This document shows positions 36,852 through 46,290 of a DNA stretch of 64,000 nt, in pieces. The stretch spans positions 13,043 through 77,042 of the forward strand of contig JADKCV010000017.1 of the NCBI GenBank assembly GCA_016718655.1, in the 5' to 3' direction. Numbering within the stretch: the stretch's first letter is position 1; each line of letters starts with the position of its first letter. The stretch comes from Flavobacteriales bacterium (GTDB taxonomy: Bacteria; Bacteroidota; Bacteroidia; Flavobacteriales_F; PHOS-HE28). Both the position numbers and the translations under genes were made by a program. The notes under the pieces are model-generated. The model ran no database searches. It was not told where the DNA came from and saw only the letters and a program-made list of their open reading frames with translations.

Positions 36852-37875
36852 TCACGGACCACCAAGGGGTATTGATCATAGCCGAAGCAGGGGTGAACCA
36901 CAATGGTGAGATCTCCCGTGCATTGGCCTTGGTGGATGCTGCAGCAGATGCCGGCGCCGATGTTGTGAAGTTCCAAACGTTCAAGAGTGACCAACTCGTT
37001 TCGAGCAATGCTCCGAAGGCGCTCTATCAACAACAGAACACAGCAGCGGGAGAAAGCCAATTGGATATGATACGTGCATTGGAGCTGAGTGCATCAGACC
37101 ACTTGGTGATCAAGGCCCATGCAGAGAAACGCGGGATCGCCTTCCTCTCCACCCCTTTCGACCCTATGAGTATCCAGCAGTTGCATGCCATGGGTATCAC
37201 GGTGGGCAAGGTGCCGAGCGGGGAACTGACGAACCTACCCTACCTGCGCGCCATGGCCAGGTCGTTCCCGGAACTCATCGTCAGCACTGGCATGGCCGAC
37301 ATGCGCGAAGTTGCTACTGCGCTGGCGGTGCTGGAGGCCGCTGGTGCGTCCTTGGGGAGGATCACGTTGCTCCACTGTACAACGGAGTATCCTACACCGA
37401 TGTCCGATGTGAACCTTCTTGCCATGTGCACAATGCGCGATACCTTCGGAACCAGGGTCGGGTACAGCGATCATACGATGGGTATAGAGGTACCTATCGC
37501 AGCCGTGGCACTCGGCGCTACCATCATCGAAAAGCACTCACTTTGGACCGAGCCCTTCCAGGACCCGATCATCGAGCGTCATTGGAACCGGCTGAGTTGA
37601 ACGCGATGGTCAATGCGATACGGAACATCTCCGTGGCGTTAGGCAGTGCCGAGAAAGCGCCATCGCCTAGCGAGCGAGCGAACATCGTGGTCGCCCGGAA
37701 GAGCATCCATATAGCTGGAAGGGGCCTCAAGGGACAAGTCCTTGAGGAGCAACACCTGATCATGCTCCGACCCGGGTCCGGAATTTCACCCATGCAAATG
37801 GATGAAGTGATCGGACGAATTCTAGCGAAGGACCTTGAAGCCGGTCACATGCTCCAATGGAACGACCTGATATGA
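36848..37875 (+). CDS. legI: N,N'-diacetyllegionaminate/N-acetylneuraminate synthase (frameshifted)
   Basis: This NeuB-family enzyme condenses phosphoenolpyruvate with the six-carbon sugar to make the nine-carbon acid. The TIM barrel shows IIAEAGVNHNGEI, VVKFQTFKSD, IVSTGMADMREV and LLHCTTEYP. The usual EKHFTLDRALPGPDH motif is broken: the bases at 37535-37547 read CACTCACTTTGGA where CACTTCACTTTGGA would restore it. So one T is missing near 37538, and the reading frame changes there. The antifreeze-like SAF domain at the C-terminus is intact in the other frame (ANIVVARKSIHIAGRG). Corrected length is about 342 residues, which is normal. Sequencing error is the likely cause. Confidence 0.87.
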
Positions 37876-38968
37876 GGATCGGTCTTCTCACGAGCAGCAG
37901 GGCCGACTTCGGCATCCAATTGCCCCTTATCAAGGCGCTGCAAGCCGATCCAAGATGCCAACTCGACGTGATCGCCTTTGGCAGCCACCTCGACCCCGAT
38001 TTGGTTCCACGATCGCTGAGGTTCGCGCAAGTGTCACCACATCCTTGATCGAACTCCCGCCCGTCCTCGTAGGAGACCTGCCCTGCGATATCGCCACTGC
38101 AATGGGACGAACCATGGAACAGTTCGGATCCGTATGGCAACAGTATCGGCCTGACCGGGTCATTGCATTGGGCGATCGTTATGAGATGTTCGCTGCTGTT
38201 GCCACGACCTTGCCATTCGGGATCCCGGTCGCGCACGTGCATGGTGGGGAGGTTACGTTGGGCGCGATCGATAACGCCCTTAGGCATTCCATTTCCCATA
38301 TGTCCGACATGCACTTCACTTGCGCAGATGCCTATCGTGATCGCGTGGTCCGGATGCTGGGGCATGATACGGGGGTGTTCAATACCGGAGCGCTGAGTGT
38401 GGATAATCTGATGACCCTGGACCTATTGAGCGTGGAGGCCATCCATCAGCGCTTCGGCATTGACCTCGCCAGGCCCACGGTGCTCATCACGTATCATCCT
38501 GAAACGGTGTATGTGGACCGGGCCGATCGCCTCTGGGAAGAGTGGGCCAACGCATTGAAGGTGCTGGCAACTCGCTATGCCTTGATCGTGACCCTCCCCA
38601 ACGCTGATACCGGAGGCCTGCGCCTGCGCGAACGGTGGAAGGAACTGAAGAACGCGTTACCCGATATCATGACCGTGGATTCTCTTGGTGCCCTTGGCTA
38701 TCTCTCCTGCATGAAGCACGCTGCCTTCCTGCTCGGCAATAGTTCCAGCGGTTATGTGGAGGCATCCTTTCTTGGGAAACGCGTCATAGATGTAGGGGAT
38801 CGACAGACCGGTCGTTTGGTCACCCCGAACATCGTGCGCTGTCCAATCGAAACACCTGCGATCCTTGCCGCAACGGACCGTATCGAACATGAACCTGCTC
38901 ACAGGTTCCCTTCGCCCTATGGTGACGGTCATGCGGCCGAACGGATGGTATCCATGTTGCTGCGTTGA
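37872..38968 (+). CDS. legG: Hydrolysing NDP-sugar 2-epimerase, LegG/NeuC-like (frameshifted)
   Basis: The enzyme removes the nucleotide and inverts C2 of the diacetamido sugar to supply the LegI substrate. Diagnostic motifs are MRIGLLTSSRADFGI at the start, ALGDRYEMFAAV, VAHVHGGEVTLGAIDNALRH and LGNSSSGYVEASFLGKRV. The frame breaks near 37998: GSHLDP is read in one frame and FGSTIAEVRASV in the next, and one missing base after GACCCCGA would join them. Corrected length is about 365 residues, normal for the family. It overlaps legI by 4 bases. This is the second one-base loss within 500 bases. Confidence 0.86.
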
Positions 38969-38970
38969 CC

Positions 38971-40014
38971 ATGAAAGCGATCCAACACCGGACCATTCCC
39001 CCAAGTGCCACGATACGCCAAGCCTTGGAGGCCTTGAACCAAAGCGATGGTCCAATGACCGTGCTAGTGGTCGATGAGGATGGTAGGCTCTGTGGCAGCG
39101 TGACCGATGGCGATATCCGCAGAGCGATGCTGTCCGATGTGACCATGGACACCTCCGTGGCCAAAGCCATGAACCCTGCTCCGCGAAAGCTGGTGCAGGG
39201 GCAGGAAGCGATCGGACTGGTCAAGGAACTCACAGCCTTAGGCATCCGATCGCTCCCCATCGTGGACCGGAACCAACGTTTGTTGCGGGTGGTGGACCTG
39301 GCCACGATCGATTCCGTGCTCCCTCTGCGCGCCTTGATCATGGCAGGTGGCCGGGGAATGCGTCTGAAGCCTTACACCGACTCGCTCCCCAAGCCCCTCA
39401 TCCCCGTCCGGGGAAGACCGATCATCGAACATGCGCTGGAGCTTATTGGTCGAAGCGGTATCGAGGACGTGTCGATCTCGGTCAATTACCTCCGGGAGAT
39501 GATCAAGGACCACCTCGGGGATGGCCGGCAGTATGGCTTGCGTTTGAGCTACCTGGAAGAGGACATGCCATTGGGTACGGCAGGAGCCTTGGACATGCTG
39601 CGTGACCGGGCTCCGGGTCATGTGCTCATGATGAATAGCGACCTTCTCACCGACATCGACCTGGCATCCATGTACTCCCTGTTCAAGGAACGCGATGCCG
39701 ACCTGGTGGTGGCCACCACGGCCCATGTGGTCGATCTGCCTTACGCCGTCATGGACCTCGATGAGGACACCGTCGTGGCCCTGCGCGAGAAACCATCGCT
39801 CTCCTATCCTTGCAATGCTGGTATCTACCTGATCCACGATCGCGCATTGGCCCGGGTGCCAAAGGGCCGCCCCTACAACGCGACCGAGCTCCTCCAGGAC
39901 ATACTGGACAGCAAGGGTCGCGTACATGCGTTCCCGATCGAAGGGTATTGGTTCGATATCGGAAGGCACGATGACCTGCAACGCGCTGGCATGCACGATG
40001 GCCCATCCCATTGA
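38971..40014 (+). CDS. ptmE: CBS-domain sugar nucleotidyltransferase, PtmE-like
   Basis: The 347-residue protein has a pair of CBS domains in the first 115 residues (VLVVDEDGRLCGSVTDGDIR, LPIVDRNQRLLRVV) followed by a nucleotidyltransferase domain (ALIMAGGRGMRLKPYTD, LPKPLIPVRGRPI, MMNSDLLTDID). PtmE of the Campylobacter legionaminic acid pathway has this architecture and makes GDP-glucosamine as the pathway precursor. The same role is inferred here, implying a GDP-linked rather than UDP-linked route. The start is the ATG 2 bases after the legG stop; an in-frame TTG at 38965 is possible. A hairpin follows the stop. Confidence 0.85.
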   Translation: MKAIQHRTIPPSATIRQALEALNQSDGPMTVLVVDEDGRLCGSVTDGDIRRAMLSDVTMDTSVAKAMNPAPRKLVQGQEAIGLVKELTALGIRSLPIVDRNQRLLRVVDLATIDSVLPLRALIMAGGRGMRLKPYTDSLPKPLIPVRGRPIIEHALELIGRSGIEDVSISVNYLREMIKDHLGDGRQYGLRLSYLEEDMPLGTAGALDMLRDRAPGHVLMMNSDLLTDIDLASMYSLFKERDADLVVATTAHVVDLPYAVMDLDEDTVVALREKPSLSYPCNAGIYLIHDRALARVPKGRPYNATELLQDILDSKGRVHAFPIEGYWFDIGRHDDLQRAGMHDGPSH

Positions 40015-40017
40015 CAT

Positions 40018-40051
40018 CGGCGCCAACCGTTGCGGCGCTGACCGTTCTTTT
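40018..40051 (+). terminator. Hairpin with T-rich tail after ptmE
   Basis: A 7-bp stem (40018-40024 with 40034-40040, one G-U pair) and a 9-base loop are followed by TTCTTTT at 40045-40051. It directly precedes a promoter-like pair, so the operon may be divided here. Confidence 0.45.
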
Positions 40052-40079
40052 GTGTAACCCTGAACCATCCATTCCTTTG
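40050..40079 (+). promoter_or_regulatory. Candidate promoter for the SpsF-like gene
   Basis: TTG at 40050-40052 and, 19 bases later, TTCCTTTG at 40072-40079 (one mismatch to TAnnTTTG) have the spacing expected of Bacteroidota sigma-A promoters. The ATG follows 32 bases downstream. Confidence 0.4.
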
Positions 40080-40111
40080 CGAGAGGAACGTGCAACCAAC
40101 CGACGCCGACC

Positions 40112-40921
40112 ATGAATTCCGGTCCTATTGTTCCCTTCCTCATCACAGCGCGCTTGAGCAGCGTTCGCCTACCGAAGAAACTTCTGCGGGAACTGGATGG
40201 CACCGAAGTGGTGAGCAAGGTCATCGAGCGTGGCATCAAGGCCTTTGGAGCGGACCGGGTGGTCCTGTGCACATCTCCCTTGGCCAGCGACGAGGAACTC
40301 GTGCACGTTTCCGAGCGGCACGGGATACAGGTACATCGCGGACATCCCATGGATATCCTGCTTCGGCTCTGCGGCGCTTGCCGCGAACGGAAAGCAATGG
40401 GCTTCGTAGGGCAGACCGGTGAGAACCCCATCTTCCAACTGGACCACTGCCTTCGCATGCGCGACCTGATCCTGGAAGGGGCCGATCTCGTGCGTGTAAC
40501 AGGACTACCGATCGGATGCTCCCCTTATGCGATCAGCAGAGCAGCATTGGAGACCATACTGGCGTTGAAGGAAGAGGAGGACACGGGGTTCTGGGGGTAT
40601 TTCCTTAACCGCCCCGAGCTTTTCAATGTGGTCATGTTCGAAGCTGGAGCAGACCTCTACTTGCCGGAGATGCGACTCACCGTGGACTATCCGGAGGACC
40701 TGGAACTGATGCGCGCCATCTTCGCATTGCACCCGGGCGTGCCCGACCTCAAGGATGTGGTCGCCACACTGAAGGGTTCGCCAAACTTGCGCGCCATCAA
40801 TGCCATGCGTTCACAAGGTGATCTTGACCCCGAGGCAAAGGAGCGGATCGCCGACTTCTTCCAGCGCAGATCTACCAGCATCAGGCAGGAACTCGAGGTA
40901 CAACGTGCACGCATCTGGTGA
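40112..40921 (+). CDS. SpsF/cytidylyltransferase-family protein, candidate CMP-nonulosonate synthetase
   Basis: The 269-residue protein opens with ITARLSSVRLPKKLLRELDG, the signature of CMP-sugar synthetases of the NeuA/KdsB/SpsF superfamily, and has FVGQTGENPIFQLDH and LTVDYPEDLELM, typical of the SpsF branch. No other CMP-sugar synthetase (NeuA/LegF) is present in the cluster, so this protein is the best candidate for activating the nonulosonic acid. SpsF proteins have no firmly known activity, so this remains an inference from position. Its stop overlaps the next start. Confidence 0.8.
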   Translation: MNSGPIVPFLITARLSSVRLPKKLLRELDGTEVVSKVIERGIKAFGADRVVLCTSPLASDEELVHVSERHGIQVHRGHPMDILLRLCGACRERKAMGFVGQTGENPIFQLDHCLRMRDLILEGADLVRVTGLPIGCSPYAISRAALETILALKEEEDTGFWGYFLNRPELFNVVMFEAGADLYLPEMRLTVDYPEDLELMRAIFALHPGVPDLKDVVATLKGSPNLRAINAMRSQGDLDPEAKERIADFFQRRSTSIRQELEVQRARIW

Positions 40922-42348
40922 TGAGGGACCGGGCTGAACTACTTGGTGCACTGCTGGCGATCGAGCGTTCCATGCCCGTGGAGCACCTACAGGTCGACGG
41001 AGCACCCCTTTGGCCGCTGATCCGGATCGTGGCCGGAAGCAGGGCCGTTCTTCCCCAAATGCAGCGTCCATCGCAGCCAAGTAAGCGATCACATTGGCAA
41101 GTACTTGTGCTGATGTTTCGAGGATGGCTCCAGGAACTGGCCATTGCGCGACACCCCCGTGGCCGGCTCCTTTTCTTCTCCGATCGGATCTACCAGGCCC
41201 AAACCGCGAAAGGTTGGGTGGATCGGTTCGCCGAGCCCCTCATCGATCCGGCCAGAGCTTCGTGCAAGGATAGCCTGCTCTTGGTCAGGACCAAGCGGCA
41301 CAATGCTGAACTCAAACACCGGGATGGCCTCCACATCCAGGACATCGGGCGGATGCTTGCGCTCAAGGACCTGGTCCATTGGAGAAAACGAAGGGTCCCG
41401 TTCTCAAGTCTGCCGTTTGGAACTGAGATCGTGCGTTCAATTGCCGATACGCTCGGAGATGCTGTGGCCGATCATCTCGCGAAAGCCGTGCACAGCTACC
41501 GCATGCACCTCCGGACCTATCGGAAGCTCATCAACTCGTTGCGACCGGAACATACGTTCGTCACGTGCTGGTATTCCATTGAGAACATGGCCGTGGCCCA
41601 GGCCTGTCATGAACATGGGATCCCTTGCACCGACCTTCAACACGGGGTGCAGGGTCAGGCGCATCTTGCCTATGGCCACTGGGTGACGGAAAAGGTGCAA
41701 GCGTGGACCTGTATGCCATCCTCCTTCTGGTGCTGGGATGATGCGAGCGCACAGCACATCCGCTCCTGGGCCGGTACTGCAGGTCCAAAGGTGTTCGAAG
41801 GCGGGTCGCCATGGTTCGAGGCGAAGCATGGGAATGTGGACACAGTGGATGTACAGGACCGCTGCATCCTGTTCACCATGCAGCCAGTGGACCGCCCCAT
41901 CCCCGATCACCTGGCGGAGGCCATACGTCACACCGACCAACAGGAGAAATGGGTCTTCCGCTGCCATCCTTCAACCGAACGGCATGCGGAAATTGTGAGG
42001 TCCTGGGCCGCCCGCGAGCACCTGAGCGATCGTGTATGTGTGGAGATGCCTGCAACTGTGCCCTTATCAAGGTCCCTTGCACGCGCACGGATCCACATCA
42101 CCCTATACTCCTCCGTGATCCTTGAAGCGGCCATGATGGGGATACCCTCCATCGCACTGGACCCATACGCCCAGAGCATCTATCCGGAACTTGTGGATCA
42201 GGGCCTGGTGGTCCAAGCGCACTCCGTGAGCGAGTTATTGAAAGGCCTGGAACTTGAGAGACAGGTCCAAGGCGGCAACACGGAACGACCCGATCTCGGG
42301 AAGCGCCTATCACGCCTGCTCGAAGTGGATAATGGCCGCGAAAAATGA
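40918..42348 (+). CDS. Capsule-type surface glycan glycosyltransferase (GT-B-like), unassigned
   Basis: The 476-residue protein has no signal peptide or clear membrane helices. Recognisable features are CHEHGIPCTDLQHGVQGQAH in the middle, seen in capsule and spore-coat GT-B proteins, and LYSSVILEAAMMGIPSIALD near the C-terminus, a typical donor-domain motif. It resembles capsule synthesis proteins that transfer acidic sugars. Next to a nonulosonate operon it may be the transferase that uses the CMP-activated product, but this is inference. Start is GTG 40918 (overlapping the previous stop) or ATG 40921. Confidence 0.7.
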   Translation: MMRDRAELLGALLAIERSMPVEHLQVDGAPLWPLIRIVAGSRAVLPQMQRPSQPSKRSHWQVLVLMFRGWLQELAIARHPRGRLLFFSDRIYQAQTAKGWVDRFAEPLIDPARASCKDSLLLVRTKRHNAELKHRDGLHIQDIGRMLALKDLVHWRKRRVPFSSLPFGTEIVRSIADTLGDAVADHLAKAVHSYRMHLRTYRKLINSLRPEHTFVTCWYSIENMAVAQACHEHGIPCTDLQHGVQGQAHLAYGHWVTEKVQAWTCMPSSFWCWDDASAQHIRSWAGTAGPKVFEGGSPWFEAKHGNVDTVDVQDRCILFTMQPVDRPIPDHLAEAIRHTDQQEKWVFRCHPSTERHAEIVRSWAAREHLSDRVCVEMPATVPLSRSLARARIHITLYSSVILEAAMMGIPSIALDPYAQSIYPELVDQGLVVQAHSVSELLKGLELERQVQGGNTERPDLGKRLSRLLEVDNGREK

Positions 42349-43166
42349 GCACCGGACCACTTATCAGCGTCATCATGCCGGCGTTGAACGCGGCATCCCA
42401 TATCGGCGATGCGATCCGTTCGGTACTCGACCAGACCTGGCAGAACTGGGAACTGCTCGTGGTGGATAACGGCAGCCAGGATGACACGGCACGGATCGTT
42501 TCGGAGTTCAATGACCCGCGCATCCGGTCTTTCCTGGAACATAGGCGAGGGGTGGCCCATGCCCGAAACAAGGGCCTTGACAATATGCGAGGTTCGTTCT
42601 TCGCGTTCCTCGATTCCGACGACCTGCTTCCACCCCGGTCACTGGAGGCACGGGCGAGCATCCTGCTTGCCCGACCCGAGTTGCAGTTCGCGGATGGTGC
42701 GATGGAACGTTGGAACGCGGAAATGACGAGCCTGATCACCACCGTCACTCCCGGTTACTCCGGTCCACCGTTCGAAAGGCTTATCCGGATCGACCCGTCC
42801 TGCTTCATTGGGAACACGTGGATGGTCAGGCGATCACCGGGGACCGAGGTCCGGTTCCCCATCGGCATGAGCCACTCCGAGGACCTTGCTTTCTACCTAC
42901 TTCTGGGCCGGGAGGGATACTATGGATCGACGAACGAAGTCGTGCTACGTTACCGGACCGGGCACGGCTCGGCGATGTCCGACCTTGAAGGACAATTGAA
43001 CGGCTATGTGCGGCTCCTTCTATTGGTACGCAACGAGATACCCGGGGTAACACAGGGTCAATTCAAGGCACTACGTCAACGCGTTCAAGGCATCATGCTG
43101 CGGTCCTATCTCAAGGAGATGCGCCCCCTTGCCGCGATCAAGGCCTTGCTCCGTTTATGGAGATGA
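42345..43166 (+). CDS. Glycosyltransferase family 2
   Basis: The 273-residue GT-A transferase has the N-terminal motif ISVIMPALNAASHIGDAIRS, the VVDNGSQDDTARI segment and the metal-binding FLDSDDLLPP. It uses an NDP-sugar to extend a surface glycan; donor and acceptor are unknown. It starts on the stop of the upstream gene (ATGA) and its end overlaps the convergent glycosyltransferase by 12 bases. Confidence 0.9.
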   Translation: MSTGPLISVIMPALNAASHIGDAIRSVLDQTWQNWELLVVDNGSQDDTARIVSEFNDPRIRSFLEHRRGVAHARNKGLDNMRGSFFAFLDSDDLLPPRSLEARASILLARPELQFADGAMERWNAEMTSLITTVTPGYSGPPFERLIRIDPSCFIGNTWMVRRSPGTEVRFPIGMSHSEDLAFYLLLGREGYYGSTNEVVLRYRTGHGSAMSDLEGQLNGYVRLLLLVRNEIPGVTQGQFKALRQRVQGIMLRSYLKEMRPLAAIKALLRLWR

Positions 43167-44402
43167 CCTCTGTCGGTCTTTCGCGCCGAACACCTCTTCA
43201 TATACATGTTCTGCGATCGCCATGGAGCGGAACTCCTTGCCCATCTCCATTATCCTTTGACGGTCCACACCGCTAACAAGCAAGGTTGCCATATGCTCGA
43301 TGCCCTTCTCGACCGAACCTTCCTTGGAAAGATCGAACACCGCACCGGACCAAGGGCGCTCACGGATCAGCAAGTGATCATCAGATACCCCTTCTGTCAG
43401 GAGAATGGGCAAGCCGTTCATCCAGTACTCACCGTTCTTGACCGGTGACTGATAGAGCCCGTTCGGGCTGTAGCGGATGGTGGAGAACGCATGGTCCGCG
43501 ACTGATAACCAGTCCGGGACCTCGTTGTGTGGCGAATACTTGACCAGGACCCTGTCATGAGGTATCCCAGCGCGGGTCAAACACTCGCGGACGTTCACGA
43601 TCGGTTCATTCGTCAGTATGATCAAATTGTAGTTGGACCCCATGCGGTCCATCATCTGCCGGAATATCAAAAAGGCTTCCTGTTCATAGTACAATCCGCC
43701 GAATTTCCCAACGTAGATCCCCACTGTCATATCGGTCCACCCCAATTCCCTCCTCTTACGCGCTCTCGCATCCGGGTTGAATTTGAATTGAACTTGGTCC
43801 GTGATGCTGGGGATCACCTTGATACGCTCCTTGGGCACGCCGTTCTCCAGCAGGAACCGGTAATAGTTCCAAGTGACCGTGATGAGCCACTTGGCCGTGC
43901 GCCGTTGCTCAAACTCCAACCAACGAGACACTTTGTAGTATAGCCCGTGACGTGACCATATTCCACAATCCGCCATATAATCCGAATGCGGCTCGAACGA
44001 CTCGACCATGTAGGGTGTCCCACTGAGGCGATGGACCAGGTATGCGATCCCTCCAGCCAGCGCAGCCTTCGAATCGATCATGGTGACCCGCTCCTTACGA
44101 ACGGTGCGTAACAGATCGAAGAGAATGAACAGGAACGTGTATGATCTGGACAGCAACTTGAACTTGTTGAACCGCATTCGGAAGAACCGATGTTCAACAC
44201 CTTGAAGCCCTTGTGTCTCCTCCAAGTGCGTGCGCCCACCCCGTTCAACCGTATAGAAGATGACTTTTTCGATACGGGGATGTTCGGACATCATCCGCAG
44301 ATAGGGCACTATGGTGCTTCTGACCAAGGGCTCATCGGCGCTCCAATAGCTCAAGAAGAGGATCCGATGTCCCACCTCCTGCCCTTCGTTCTCGAATATC
44401 AT
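43155..44402 (-). CDS. Glycosyltransferase (GT-B fold)
   Basis: The 415-residue protein has an N-terminal half with HRILFLSYWSADEPLVRS and a C-terminal Rossmann half with VGIYVGKFGGLYYEQEAFLI and YSPHNEVPDWLSVADHAF, typical of family 4-like transferases. The late SPVKNGEYWMNGLPILLTEG matches the donor-binding region (usual xPxKxxEYxAxG). It overlaps the upstream membrane protein gene by 4 bases on the minus strand, so the two act in one unit, probably on a surface polysaccharide. Confidence 0.82.
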   Translation of the reverse strand: MIFENEGQEVGHRILFLSYWSADEPLVRSTIVPYLRMMSEHPRIEKVIFYTVERGGRTHLEETQGLQGVEHRFFRMRFNKFKLLSRSYTFLFILFDLLRTVRKERVTMIDSKAALAGGIAYLVHRLSGTPYMVESFEPHSDYMADCGIWSRHGLYYKVSRWLEFEQRRTAKWLITVTWNYYRFLLENGVPKERIKVIPSITDQVQFKFNPDARARKRRELGWTDMTVGIYVGKFGGLYYEQEAFLIFRQMMDRMGSNYNLIILTNEPIVNVRECLTRAGIPHDRVLVKYSPHNEVPDWLSVADHAFSTIRYSPNGLYQSPVKNGEYWMNGLPILLTEGVSDDHLLIRERPWSGAVFDLSKEGSVEKGIEHMATLLVSGVDRQRIMEMGKEFRSMAIAEHVYEEVFGAKDRQRSSP

Positions 44403-45862
44403 GACCTGGAGTTTCTTGACCGCGAAATCGGGACCACTCCTGCGGCAGTTGCGCCTGGCTCACCATCGGTGAACAACTCGAACCGAAAGCGCCTTCCGTG
44501 TGCTAGCACCTTCATGCGCTCACGCAGGATATGGTCTGCGATGAACATACCCGCAACGAAGAGTGGCAACAAAGGTATCTTGAACCTGACCAACGCTCCG
44601 AAATTCGGGGTTGTGACGCCGATCATGAACGCATAACTGAAGGCGAAGAAGAAGAACATCTGTAGAAGCGGATTCGTCCTCAGTAATACAAAGAAGAAGA
44701 AGACCCGTGTTCTCCATAGGATCGACAGGAACAAGATCAGGAGCCACGAATTCTCCAATGCAGCAATGAGCATCACGACATTCTCCACGTGAAACAAAGA
44801 TGGAAGGAAAAGACCGGCGAACGTGGCAATGGGTATCTTCGAGAAAACGCCTCCCCATGTTCCATCCAACTCACCAATGTCAAAGTAGTTATCGCCATAC
44901 TGGCTGCTTCGCTTCATATCCTCCTGGCTCAAGATCATCGTCTTCAGTGCCTTGTCCAAGGAGAATTTGGACAGGTTATCACCCAAAGAATCCAGTGTCC
45001 ATAGGGTGATCGCAATGAAAAGTATGATACCTATGGGGAGCACGAAGAAGCGGACCAATGCGTTTCGGATCTTCGCGATACGATGATAGAGCAACCATAG
45101 CAGACTCGCAGGGAACAAAAGCATGAAGATATAAGGCTTCATAGCGATGATGATGATCGAAGCGACAACCACTGCCAACCACGAGCCTAGCAGTTCCACC
45201 TTCCGGAAGAAGATCTTGTCCAGTGCGTGTATGTACCAACACATGGCCGAGAATGTGAACGTATCCTTGATGATCCCCGAACCCCAGAATAATGAGGATG
45301 GAACGAAAAGTACCGCCAATGCCAGCCTGTCCATGATGCTCGGGTAATAGCGGACCAGGGTCAGATACAACTTCCAAACACCACTGAAAGCCACCGTGCT
45401 CACCAAGGCTCCGGTCAACAGGAAGCTCTTACCGGTCAACGCGGTCAGTGGGCTGATCAGACGGACAAGGAAGTAGGTTCTTGCATCGGAATACACGTAG
45501 CCCATTGGATAGCCCGTATAGGGGTCGAAAAGCCTGAACCTCTCTTCCACGGTATTGGGCGCGAACAATGCATCAAGGTAACTCAGTGGGTCCCGATAAA
45601 GCAATTCGGCAAGGGGTTCGCTGGAGAGGTAGAAACTGATCGTATCGCCATTGCCATAATAATAGACATAGATCAAGGCGAAAGATAACCCGCCAAGGAT
45701 CTTCGCATAAAGCGCCCAGAGATAGTACTTGTATTCCGGGTTCTTGGCGATACGGACGTTCTTTCGACGCGCATACACCACAGCAACCAGGAAAACGTAT
45801 AGCACCAGAAGCATGAACTCCCATGCCTGGATGTCGATTATGCTATGCGCTCTTCCGGGCAT
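44399..45862 (-). CDS. Polytopic membrane protein of the polysaccharide locus
   Basis: The 487-residue protein has about ten to twelve hydrophobic helices (for example FMLLVLYVFLVAVVYA and IGIILFIAITLWTL) and the loop YVYYYGNGDTISFYLSS, a motif seen in Bacteroidota exopolysaccharide membrane proteins. A polymerase or membrane-embedded glycosyltransferase role would fit, but no catalytic motif can be named. The ATG at 45862 is chosen from the hydrophobic start; the frame is open to a TTG at 45952. Confidence 0.75.
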   Translation of the reverse strand: MPGRAHSIIDIQAWEFMLLVLYVFLVAVVYARRKNVRIAKNPEYKYYLWALYAKILGGLSFALIYVYYYGNGDTISFYLSSEPLAELLYRDPLSYLDALFAPNTVEERFRLFDPYTGYPMGYVYSDARTYFLVRLISPLTALTGKSFLLTGALVSTVAFSGVWKLYLTLVRYYPSIMDRLALAVLFVPSSLFWGSGIIKDTFTFSAMCWYIHALDKIFFRKVELLGSWLAVVVASIIIIAMKPYIFMLLFPASLLWLLYHRIAKIRNALVRFFVLPIGIILFIAITLWTLDSLGDNLSKFSLDKALKTMILSQEDMKRSSQYGDNYFDIGELDGTWGGVFSKIPIATFAGLFLPSLFHVENVVMLIAALENSWLLILFLSILWRTRVFFFFVLLRTNPLLQMFFFFAFSYAFMIGVTTPNFGALVRFKIPLLPLFVAGMFIADHILRERMKVLAHGRRFRFELFTDGEPGATAAGVVPISRSRNSRS

Positions 45863-46290
45863 GAAGCAGTGAACTTCATTGGGGCATCGATCGGTAACAG
45901 AAGGCCAATGCTGACCCAGCAGGTGGGCCATACACTTCAATGCGACCACCAAGGGCCCTCAAAAAGGCAACCTCAAGGACAGCTCGCAGGTTCATTACAT
46001 CACCCAGCACCGTGGCCAAGGTAAGGAACGCGTGTCCACTCCGGGACATCATCCTGGATCAGAAGGTACTGTACGGCAGGGGCTCCAAACTCGATCCTAC
46101 TGCGTACGCCCATCCTATCCCATCACCCGCTTCTTCCCCATTGAAGGGATAATTGACCGGTCCATACCTTCGACCGATATCAAAGGTTTCGTGATCATAT
46201 TCCTTACTGAGCGGCCAAGGGGCCGACGCTAAGGATCGCGCGATACCAGGACCCCTTCCAGGCTTTTTGAGAAGCGCTATCTTTCCCCAC
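45863..46290. other. 428-base divergent intergenic region, possible gene remnant
   Basis: This region separates two divergent genes. On the minus strand it holds a 58-codon frame at 45876-46052 (MMSRSGHAFLTLATVLGDV at the start) that ends 13 bases before the membrane protein ATG. Upstream of that is a protein-like tail in another frame ending at 46059 (FDIGRRYGPVNYPFNGEE). These may be pieces of a decayed or frameshifted gene; neither was recognised. A -7-like box for the methyltransferase is at its right end. Confidence 0.3.
46278..46285 (+). promoter_or_regulatory. Possible -7 box for the methyltransferase gene
   Basis: TATCTTTC has one mismatch to TAnnTTTG and ends 5 bases before the ATG at 46291, the same spacing as before the men operon and the helicase gene. 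Confidence 0.3.

Noticed and set aside
39238..40458. 406-codon minus-strand frame over ptmE and the SpsF-like gene
   Set aside because: Antisense to two well-conserved genes; no motif.
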